Assembly (NCBI GenBank): GCA_016290325.1
Contig: JAEETL010000030.1
Coordinates: 1-34,439 of the forward strand
Source of the DNA: Muribaculaceae bacterium
Lineage (GTDB): Bacteria; Bacteroidota; Bacteroidia; Bacteroidales; Muribaculaceae
Direction of reading: 5' to 3'
DNA: 34,439 nt
Positions 25,931 to 32,754 of the stretch are shown here, piece after piece. Position 1 is the stretch's first letter. Each line of letters starts with the position of its first letter. The position numbers were made by a program, and so were the translations under genes. The notes under the pieces are model-generated. The model had not been told where the DNA came from, searched no databases, and saw only the letters and a list, made by a program, of their open reading frames with translations.

Positions 25931-25938
25931 TAACTTAG
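25931..25938 (+). promoter_or_regulatory. Possible -7 box for pepD
   Basis: TAACTTAG departs from TAnnTTTG at one base. The nearest upstream TTG (25905-25907) is at 23 bp, wider than usual. The leader would be about 70 nt and AT-rich. Confidence 0.3.
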
Positions 25939-26013
25939 CGGTGGAAATGAATTTGCTTTAACATAAATTCAACTAACTAAATATTAACTAACATTTTAAT
26001 CTGTTTTTTTACA

Positions 26014-27492
26014 ATGCAAGTAAAAGATCTGAATCCGCAAGCAGTATGGTCGATCTTTGACGAGATCACCAAGGTGCCCCGCCCCAGTGGCAATGAAGAA
26101 GGCAAGTTAGACAAGATCCGCGCATGGCTCGTGGACTTCGCCAAGAAGCACAATCTGGAGTACAAAATCGACAAGACAGGCAACGTGGCTATGTTCAAGC
26201 CCGCTGCTCCCGGCTACGAGAAGTGCAAGGGCATCGTGCTGCAAGGTCACATGGATATGGTCGCCGAGAAAGGTCCCGGTTCGACCCACAACTTTGACAC
26301 CGACCCCATCGAGACCATCATCGATGGTGACTGGGTGCGCGCCAACAACACCACGCTGGGTGCAGATGACGGTATGGGTCTTGCCCTGGCACTTGCTGCC
26401 ATCACCGAGCCGACCCTGAAGTGCGGTCCCCTGGAGGTGCTTGCCACCGTTGACGAGGAGACCGGTCTGACCGGTGCCAGCAACATCGAGGCCGACATGC
26501 TCGTGGGTGACTATCTGCTCAACCTCGACGAGGAGGAAGACGCCACCATCACCATGGGCTGCGCCGGTGGTTTGGTGAGCATCTTCAAGTTCAACTACAA
26601 GCCCGAAGCCGCTCCCAAGGATCGCACCTACTTTGAGATCAAGTTTGAGCACTTCCACGGCGGTCACAGCGGTGCCGACATCCACCTGGGTTATGCCACC
26701 ACGACCAAGCTGAGCAGCCGTCTGCTGTGGAACATCGGTGAGGAGATGGACTATGTGCTGGCCAAGATTGACGCCGGTAACCTGCACAACGCCATTGCAC
26801 ACGCCGCAACCCTCGTTATCGGCATCAAGCCCGAGGACAAGGAGAAGCTGAGCGTCGTGCTCAACACCTTCATCGCCGAGGTGAAGAACGAGTACAAGCG
26901 CACTGAGCCCAAGATGGAAATCACCTGCAAGAGCGTTGATGCTCCCGAGACCATCATCGACACCGACACCGCCCGCCGCGTTGTCAACGCCGTTTATGTA
27001 GCACCTCACGGCATTGCCGCCATGAGTATGGAAGTGCCTGGCCTCGTTGAGACCTCGACCAACCTTGCCAGCGTGAAGATGCGCGAGGGCAACCAAATTG
27101 TTGTGGAGATGTTCCACCGCTCATCACTCGAGAGTGGCAAGTATGACTTGACCCACAAGTGCGAAACCGTCTTCCGCATGGCTGGTGCCGACGAAATCAT
27201 CAGCGAGGGCGGCTATCAGGGCTGGGAGCCTATCAGCGACAGCCACTTGCTGACCGTTGCCACCGAGCAGTGGGAGAAACTCTTTGGTGAGCGTCCCAAT
27301 GTTCGTGCTATCCATGCCGGTCTGGAGTGTGGTCTGTTCCTGAAGGTACGTCCCGACATGGAGATGATCAGCTTCGGTCCCACGCTGCAAGATGTACACT
27401 CGCCCGCCGAGCGTTGCCACATCCCCGCCGTAGAAAAGGCTTGGAAGCAAGTACAGGCCGTCATTAAGGCCCTCGCCGAAGAGAGCAAGTAA
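26014..27492 (+). CDS. pepD: Aminoacyl-histidine dipeptidase (M20C), PepD
   Basis: PepD is a cytoplasmic zinc dipeptidase that hydrolyses Xaa-His dipeptides and other short peptides. At 492 residues it is full length for M20C. Metal-site motifs in order are QGHMDMVAEK (H79, D81), TLGADDGMG (D118/D119), VDEETGLTGA (E148/E149) and NLDEEE shortly after. The central FHGGHSGADIH segment belongs to the lid/dimerisation domain, and the final metal histidine lies in DVHSPAERCHI near the end. A separate transcription unit, divergent from the guanine deaminase gene. Confidence 0.96.
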   Translation: MQVKDLNPQAVWSIFDEITKVPRPSGNEEGKLDKIRAWLVDFAKKHNLEYKIDKTGNVAMFKPAAPGYEKCKGIVLQGHMDMVAEKGPGSTHNFDTDPIETIIDGDWVRANNTTLGADDGMGLALALAAITEPTLKCGPLEVLATVDEETGLTGASNIEADMLVGDYLLNLDEEEDATITMGCAGGLVSIFKFNYKPEAAPKDRTYFEIKFEHFHGGHSGADIHLGYATTTKLSSRLLWNIGEEMDYVLAKIDAGNLHNAIAHAATLVIGIKPEDKEKLSVVLNTFIAEVKNEYKRTEPKMEITCKSVDAPETIIDTDTARRVVNAVYVAPHGIAAMSMEVPGLVETSTNLASVKMREGNQIVVEMFHRSSLESGKYDLTHKCETVFRMAGADEIISEGGYQGWEPISDSHLLTVATEQWEKLFGERPNVRAIHAGLECGLFLKVRPDMEMISFGPTLQDVHSPAERCHIPAVEKAWKQVQAVIKALAEESK

Positions 27493-27499
27493 TTTTTAA

Positions 27500-27580
27500 G
27501 CGAGCGCTGCTCGCAGTTTAGAGTTTAGTGGTTAGAGATTAATGGGGCATCCGCCATAACCTTGCCACTGAACTCTAAAC
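27500..27580. repeat. Intergenic inverted-repeat element
   Basis: A 6 bp hairpin GCGAGC/GCTCGC (27500-27514) is followed by a long imperfect inverted repeat. GTTTAGAGTTTAGTGG (27516-27531) pairs with CCACTGAACTCTAAAC (27565-27580), with one G-U pair over 16 bp. The TTTAGAG-type heptamer recurs within it. It fills the gap between pepD and the DUF3127 gene and resembles dispersed TTTAGAG-rich intergenic repeats I recall from Bacteroidales. Confidence 0.7.
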
Positions 27581-27607
27581 CTAAACTCTAATCATTAAAA
27601 TATAAAA

Positions 27608-28024
27608 ATGGATATCAGAGGAAAAATCATCCAGAAGATGGATCCCGTGGGCGGCGTGTCCAAGGCCGGCAACCAATGGAAAAAGCAGGAATATGTGCTT
27701 GAGACATTGGATAGCTATCCCAAGAAGGTAAAGTTTGACTTCTTTGGCGACCGTGCCGACCAGTACCCGCTCGAGGTGGGCGACATCATCACCCTGAGCT
27801 ATGATATCGAGAGCCGCGAGTTCAACGGCCGCTGGTACACCGACATCCGCGGTTTCAAGGCCATGAAAGAGGATCCCAACAGTGTGCCTGCTGCCGCTGC
27901 AGCACCCTATCAGCCTGCTGGTGAACCCGCGCCCGCACCTGCTCCCGCTCCCGATGGCAACATGGCTCCGCCCCCTCAAGACGCTTTTGACCAGGGTGGC
28001 ATGGGCGATGACTTGCCCTTCTAA
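27608..28024 (+). CDS. DUF3127 OB-like protein with SSB-type acidic tip
   Basis: The 138-residue protein starts MDIRGKIIQKMDPVGGVSKA and has a compact beta-rich N-terminal domain (about 1-95) typical of DUF3127, including KKVKFDFFGDRADQY and GDIITLSYDIESREFNGRWY. An Ala/Pro-rich linker follows (about 96-122). The C-terminus is GGMGDDLPF, the acidic Asp-Asp-x-Pro-Phe tip with which SSB recruits partner proteins. This domain order copies bacterial SSB, although the DUF3127 domain itself has no confirmed DNA-binding role that I know. It lies between an intergenic repeat and its own terminator. Confidence 0.85.
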   Translation: MDIRGKIIQKMDPVGGVSKAGNQWKKQEYVLETLDSYPKKVKFDFFGDRADQYPLEVGDIITLSYDIESREFNGRWYTDIRGFKAMKEDPNSVPAAAAAPYQPAGEPAPAPAPAPDGNMAPPPQDAFDQGGMGDDLPF

Positions 28025-28040
28025 TGGCATCTTGCCATTA
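28022..28040 (+). repeat. Perfect hairpin overlapping the DUF3127 stop codon
   Basis: TAATGGCA (28022-28029) pairs perfectly with TGCCATTA (28033-28040) around TCT. The first arm includes the TAA stop codon. Confidence 0.6.
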
Positions 28041-28051
28041 CAACAACATCA

Positions 28052-28087
28052 AGCCGCTGGAACCTCTTGGATTCCAGCGGCTATTTT
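28052..28087 (+). terminator. Intrinsic terminator of the DUF3127 gene
   Basis: AGCCGCTGGAA (28052-28062) pairs perfectly with TTCCAGCGGCT (28072-28082) and is followed by ATTTT. Confidence 0.88.
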
Positions 28088-28125
28088 ATCAGCAACAACA
28101 TTTAGCTGTTACTCACTAATTCATT

Positions 28126-28785
28126 TTATATCTCGGAGGTGCCCACAATGAGGCAGTTGCCATCGTGGTACTTAATGTCGACCACACCCATGCTGTGCAA
28201 GGCCACTACTGTTTGTGTTGCGGTCTCTTCACTAATGTGCGTCAGCCTCATAAAGCCATCAAGGGTGATGCCTCCATGGTCACGCAAATACTGCAACAGT
28301 GCCTGTTCCCGCTCGCTGTAGATGATGGTCTCGTCAAGGGGAGTCCGGTCACTCTGGGAGTCATTGCTCAAGATGTGCTCATGCAAGCGGCTAGCCAGCA
28401 CGTTCTCGTCAGCAACACGGTAATAGACATGCCAGTTGCCATTGTCATCGGGGGCTTCGACAGGCTTCTCGGTGGCCTCGGCGATATCAGCCTTTACCAC
28501 CGACTTGCCGTTGATGTTAAAGACCTTGAAAGAAACGTGCTGCTCGGGTCGACAATACATCTGGGCAGCCGTCTCGATCATATAGATTTCCTCGTCACTA
28601 CGCACTCCGGCGATATTGCCGTTGTCCTTCACTCCAATGAGCAGGTGCCCACCGCTGTTGTTGGCAAACGCAGCTATCGAGCGGGCGATCTTTCTCGCAT
28701 CAGTGATCTGGTATTTGAAGTCCTGATGCTCATGCTCGCCCTCAGCGATGAGGTCCTGTATATAATGAATCTTCTTGGTTCTCAT
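28126..28785 (-). CDS. AlbA_2/Schlafen-like ATP-binding protein with C-terminal winged helix
   Basis: The 219-residue protein has an N-terminal AlbA_2 domain recognised by EHQDFKYQ, ARKIARSIAAFANNSGGHLLIGVKDNG and IAGV (residues about 15-65). This is the ATP-binding fold shared with Schlafen proteins. The C-terminal third (EREQALLQYLRDHGGITLDGF, then a second helix) looks like a winged helix-turn-helix, so a DNA-linked regulatory role is plausible. ATG at 28785 is preferred over an upstream in-frame TTG at 28800. It may be the last gene of the run from the OstA-like gene, although an inverted repeat stands before it. The target is unknown. Confidence 0.82.
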   Translation of the reverse strand: MRTKKIHYIQDLIAEGEHEHQDFKYQITDARKIARSIAAFANNSGGHLLIGVKDNGNIAGVRSDEEIYMIETAAQMYCRPEQHVSFKVFNINGKSVVKADIAEATEKPVEAPDDNGNWHVYYRVADENVLASRLHEHILSNDSQSDRTPLDETIIYSEREQALLQYLRDHGGITLDGFMRLTHISEETATQTVVALHSMGVVDIKYHDGNCLIVGTSEI

Positions 28786-28803
28786 TTTATAAACCACCAA
28801 TTA

Positions 28804-28856
28804 CACGAATTACATGAATTTATTGATTATTAATCAGTTAAATTCGCGTAATCCGT
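28804..28856. repeat. Imperfect inverted repeat between SGNH and AlbA_2 genes
   Basis: ACGAATTACATGAATTT (28804-28820) and AAATTCGCGTAATCCGT (28840-28856) are complementary at 14 of 17 positions. The 9-mer AATTACACG/AATTACATG is also tandemly repeated at 28799-28816. It resembles dispersed ATTCGTGTAATTC-type intergenic repeats in this order (recollection). It could slow transcription between the two genes. Confidence 0.55.
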
Positions 28857-28865
28857 CGTTAATAG

Positions 28866-30047
28866 TTAGCGGGGATCGTTCACGCCAGGTTCCTGAGGAA
28901 TGGGAGTACCATCCAACACAGCACGCAGGCAAGGCTCCAGTTTTTGGGCATACCACCAGAAACCGATGTCGGTCAAGTGGATGCCGTCAACAGTACCCTC
29001 GTTGTTTGGGCCATAAAGGTCCTTGCAGGTGATATAATAAAGGTTATTGGGATTATCGGCCTTGAGTTTCAAGTAGTTCTTGTGGTACTCGTTATTCTTC
29101 TGCGGCAAGTACACGCTATAGAAACCACTGTACTTGGCGTAGCTGTACATCTGGCCCTCCACCATGAAAATGGGCACCTCGGGGCGCAACGTGCGCAGGA
29201 TATTCACGAAGCCATAAGTCAGCGTGTCACACATGTCCTTAGTGCAATTAGGTATCGGGTCAAGAATGTAGGCGGCCACATCGGGGATGGATGCCATGGC
29301 ACGCGCCATGCAAGAATCCATCTTTCCCTCACCGCTGAAACCCAGATTCACACACTCCACGTCAAGATCACGCTGGATAATGCTCGTAGCCACCATGCCC
29401 GGCCGGCAGGCGCAACCGCCTTGCAGGATGCTCGTGCCGTAGAACACAAACTTTTTACCCCGCTTTGGAGAATCGAGCATAGGCTGGCGCAACGTTGCCG
29501 TACTGTCCACACCAATCTCGAGCCAGCGCACGCCGTCATAGAGCGGCAAGTAGATCATGTACTCGTGCATCTTACCGTCGAGGCGGTCCACATAGACCTT
29601 ACTCTGGATGGAATCCTGACGCGGACGGATGTCATTGTCGATGCGAACGGGACGGTTGCAGTTCACAAACTGCCAACTTTGGGTATCCTCATCCCAAATA
29701 TAGAGGTCAGTACCCTTGATGCCCGTGTCGGCCATGTGCATCATGTGCATGTTGGTCAACAGGTTATAACGCACAGCCACAGCGCGGGAATCAGTTGCAA
29801 AACGGAACGCTTTGCCACTGGTGCAATAAGCTCGGTCCCATAAGGTAGGACGAACGCTATCCTTGAAATTCAGTGGAATGCGGGACGCCAAAGTCCTGTC
29901 AAAGGCGTAGTTGATCAGGCGGAACTCCATGGCATCAACATAGCGCAAAGTGTCCTTATTGGTAAAGTCTTGGGCACTCACCATTACAGGCATCATAGCG
30001 AGCAAAAGCAGCGCCAAAGCCCAAATCCGTTCATTTAACTGTTTCAT
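28866..30047 (-). CDS. Secreted SGNH/GDSL-family hydrolase
   Basis: The 393-residue protein has a Sec signal peptide ending VMVSAQ (about 26). An N-terminal beta-sandwich-like domain (about 27-195) is followed by an SGNH hydrolase domain. Block I is VFYGTSILQGG with nucleophile S206, block II NLGFSGEGKMD, a block III-like ILDPIPNC (N267), and the closing DGIHLTDIGF with D354 and H357. The GxND of block III is altered, which is common in this subfamily. Such enzymes are esterases or deacetylases of glycans or lipids; the substrate cannot be told. It starts 23 bp after the PHP gene. Confidence 0.88.
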   Translation of the reverse strand: MKQLNERIWALALLLLAMMPVMVSAQDFTNKDTLRYVDAMEFRLINYAFDRTLASRIPLNFKDSVRPTLWDRAYCTSGKAFRFATDSRAVAVRYNLLTNMHMMHMADTGIKGTDLYIWDEDTQSWQFVNCNRPVRIDNDIRPRQDSIQSKVYVDRLDGKMHEYMIYLPLYDGVRWLEIGVDSTATLRQPMLDSPKRGKKFVFYGTSILQGGCACRPGMVATSIIQRDLDVECVNLGFSGEGKMDSCMARAMASIPDVAAYILDPIPNCTKDMCDTLTYGFVNILRTLRPEVPIFMVEGQMYSYAKYSGFYSVYLPQKNNEYHKNYLKLKADNPNNLYYITCKDLYGPNNEGTVDGIHLTDIGFWWYAQKLEPCLRAVLDGTPIPQEPGVNDPR

Positions 30048-30070
30048 CTTATCAGCTTTTTAATTAATGA

Positions 30071-30886
30071 TTATAGCACATTGAGCAGTTTAATAGCTTC
30101 CATGCGCCCACTATTAATTAATGTGGGATAATGGGTATCGCTATTGACAACTACTGGTGCATTGAAACGCTTGAGCATACCAAAGTACTTGAGATTGGGA
30201 TAAAAGCGGTTACGTTGCAGCCACGCTTTGGTATTGATCTCAATGATGAGCTGATGATCCATGATGTTTTCAAACAAATCGATGACCAACTTGTCATACC
30301 AAGGTTCTTCCTCGATATTCTCGCTATATTGACTGGCGTTAAAACCAATCTTATCCATGTGACCCACGATATCAAAACCGCCCTCTTCTACCATGGCCAT
30401 CATCTGGGAATAAAACATCTTGACCACATACTCGATGTCACCATTGAAGTATTTTCCCATCCTCACTTTAAAATCCTGAAATTTGCCATCAATATCCACC
30501 ATGGTGCTTGGATCGTCAATGGCCGGGATAAAATGCACTGACCCGATGCGGTAATCGAGCGGCAATTTCCTGAAATAGTCGCTGGCTGGACCATCGCCCA
30601 CACCCACATAGTCAATCTCCATCGCAGTGTAAAGGTTGATACAGTCGCCATAGTCATGGCGCAGCTGCTCCATCTCGTCAAAATAAGCAGGCACGCTATC
30701 GAGAGTCATGTTGCAAGGGCTCTCGACCGAGATAGGAGAATGAGGTGTAAAGCCCAGATGGGTAATCCCCTGGGCAATCGCCTCAGCCACAAATTCCCGC
30801 ATGGTTGCATGACCATCACAGAACTGCGTGTGAGTGTGCAGGTTATATAAATCAGTGGATTGTGTTATTTTCTTATAGTCAAACAT
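30071..30886 (-). CDS. PHP-domain phosphoesterase, histidinol-phosphatase-like
   Basis: The 271-residue protein carries all PHP metal motifs: NLHTHTQFCDGH (H17, H19, D24, H26), GFTPHSP (H49), EIDY (E90, D92), GSVHFI (H118), GHMDKI (H176, D178) and NSDTHYP (D250, H252). This layout matches HisK-type histidinol-phosphatases, which make histidinol in histidine synthesis. No other his gene is nearby, and PHP proteins also act on other phosphates, so the substrate is unconfirmed. It lies 17 bp after mutL and 23 bp before the SGNH gene on the same strand. Confidence 0.85.
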   Translation of the reverse strand: MFDYKKITQSTDLYNLHTHTQFCDGHATMREFVAEAIAQGITHLGFTPHSPISVESPCNMTLDSVPAYFDEMEQLRHDYGDCINLYTAMEIDYVGVGDGPASDYFRKLPLDYRIGSVHFIPAIDDPSTMVDIDGKFQDFKVRMGKYFNGDIEYVVKMFYSQMMAMVEEGGFDIVGHMDKIGFNASQYSENIEEEPWYDKLVIDLFENIMDHQLIIEINTKAWLQRNRFYPNLKYFGMLKRFNAPVVVNSDTHYPTLINSGRMEAIKLLNVL

Positions 30887-30903
30887 GTTAAGTTCAATAG
30901 GAG

Positions 30904-32754
30904 TTAAAACAATTTTGTGATTTGCTCCATGGAAATCATACTGATGATGATTTTCCCATCAGGTGTGTAATTAGGCTCTGGCAATTTGAGCAAATCGGCA
31001 ACCAATAATTCCATTTCCTCTTGCTGGAGCGTCCGTCCTGACGGGATGGCTGCCGATTGGGCCACCGTGAGTGCCAAATGTTCCTGAATGCGTTTCTTGA
31101 GCGGCATGCCTCCCTCATCTACCGACTCGATGATCTGGTGAATCATTGACGACACTTCCACGCCCTCAATTCCTGACGGAATGGCATTGACCGACCAATC
31201 ATTGCCGCTCAATGGGGATAAGGCGAAGCCCATCTTCTCCATCTCGGGCAACAATCCCTGCAACGTGACACTTTGGGCGGCACTTAAGTGCAGTACTTCA
31301 GGGAAAAGTATGGTCTGTGACGATAGCTCTCCCGTGTGGATGTTACCGATATATCGGTCAAACAAGATACGCACATGGGCTCGGTGCTGATCAATCACCA
31401 TAAGGCCGGATTTAGCGGGCGACAGGATATAACGTCCCTTGAGCTGCAGGTATACCGATTGCACATCGTCAACGGGCAACAACGGGTCCATCCCTACTCC
31501 ACCAACAGTTGTCGGCGACTCAACAGATGACTGATCACTCCCTTCACGGTTCTTGTGTTCAAAGTTCGCGAACAGTTCATCCCAATTGCTTAATTGCTGA
31601 TGGGTACGCGCCTGATAGGATTGTCCCATTGACGATTGCCGCTGAGTCTTAAATGGATTATATTGTGGATTTATCTCAATTTCAGGACGATGAACCTCAA
31701 CATGGCCACTATATGCAGGTATTTCGGGAGCATCCTGCGTGTCAAAGTCGATGGCGGGCACTTCGCTGAAACGGCCCAATGTTTCCTTGACACCGGCTGC
31801 AAGAATCTGCCAGATGGGCACCTCGTCCTCAAACTTGATCTCAGTCTTAGTGGGATGAATATTCACGTCTATCGACTGAGGATCCACCGTAAACTTCAGG
31901 AAATAGTTAGGCTGCTCCCCTTCAGGGATGAGTTGCTCATAGGCCGTCATAATCGCCTTATGGAAATAGGGATGGCGCATGTAACGACCATTGACAAACA
32001 TGAACTGCAAGGCATTGCGCTTGCGGGCATTCTCAGGTTTACCGATATAGCCCTCTACCTTGACAATCGATGTGTCAATGCTCACGGGTAATAACTGCTG
32101 GTCCATGTTATTGCCCATCAAGGACGCGATGCGCTGCCTGAAAGTGCCTTTCATCAGTTTGTACATCACGTTGCCGTTGTGCATGAGGGTAAACTCCACC
32201 TCATTGTTAATGAGGGCCAATTTCTCAAATTCCTTAACGATATTACTCAACTCCACCTGATTGGATTTAAGGAACTTGCGGCGGGCAGGCACGTTAAAGA
32301 AGATGTTCTTGATCATGAAGTTACTGCCCACAGGACACATGTCAGGCTCCTGGCTCTCACATTGTGAAGCATTGATAATCAGCCGTGTTCCCAATTGCTC
32401 ATCTTGGCGCCGAGTTCGCAGCTCCACCTGTGAAATGGCGGCTATCGAAGCCAACGCTTCACCACGGAAACCCATTGTGTGCAGGGTGAACAAGTCTTCG
32501 GCACTGCGTATCTTGCTCGTGCTATGACGTTCAAACGCAAGTCTAGCATCAGTCTCGCTCATACCCACTCCGTCATCAATAATCTGGATGAGTGTGCGCC
32601 CAGCGTCTTTGAGGATGATTTGGACGTGAGTCGCTTGAGCATCAATGGCGTTCTCAACCAGTTCCTTGATCACACTGGCAGGCCGTTGAATGACCTCGCC
32701 AGCAGCAATCTGGTTGGCAACCGAGTCAGGAAGGAGTTTAATTACATCGCTCAT
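30904..32754 (-). CDS. mutL: DNA mismatch repair protein MutL
   Basis: MutL is the GHKL ATPase that links MutS mismatch recognition to strand removal. The 616-residue protein has ATPase motifs ELVENAIDA (31-39), DDGVGM (60-65) and MGFRGEAL (94-101), a variable linker rich in Gln and Ser (about 350-430), and a C-terminal dimerisation domain. The C-terminal nuclease motifs are degenerate: DQHRAHVRILFD (455-466) where endonuclease MutLs have DQHAxxExxxxE, AQSAAIPSGR (565-574) near the ACR position, and TPDGKI (597-602) where CPHGRP is expected. Its ATG overlaps the stop of the OstA-like gene (ATGA), showing translational coupling. Confidence 0.96.
   Translation of the reverse strand: MSDVIKLLPDSVANQIAAGEVIQRPASVIKELVENAIDAQATHVQIILKDAGRTLIQIIDDGVGMSETDARLAFERHSTSKIRSAEDLFTLHTMGFRGEALASIAAISQVELRTRRQDEQLGTRLIINASQCESQEPDMCPVGSNFMIKNIFFNVPARRKFLKSNQVELSNIVKEFEKLALINNEVEFTLMHNGNVMYKLMKGTFRQRIASLMGNNMDQQLLPVSIDTSIVKVEGYIGKPENARKRNALQFMFVNGRYMRHPYFHKAIMTAYEQLIPEGEQPNYFLKFTVDPQSIDVNIHPTKTEIKFEDEVPIWQILAAGVKETLGRFSEVPAIDFDTQDAPEIPAYSGHVEVHRPEIEINPQYNPFKTQRQSSMGQSYQARTHQQLSNWDELFANFEHKNREGSDQSSVESPTTVGGVGMDPLLPVDDVQSVYLQLKGRYILSPAKSGLMVIDQHRAHVRILFDRYIGNIHTGELSSQTILFPEVLHLSAAQSVTLQGLLPEMEKMGFALSPLSGNDWSVNAIPSGIEGVEVSSMIHQIIESVDEGGMPLKKRIQEHLALTVAQSAAIPSGRTLQQEEMELLVADLLKLPEPNYTPDGKIIISMISMEQITKLF

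Noticed and set aside
26107..27117. 336-codon open frame antisense to pepD
   Set aside because: Shadow of a GC-biased gene; the sense frame has a full set of M20 motifs.
28944..29843. 299-codon open frame antisense to the SGNH hydrolase gene
   Set aside because: The sense frame has a signal peptide and SGNH blocks; the antisense protein shows only His/Val-rich filler.
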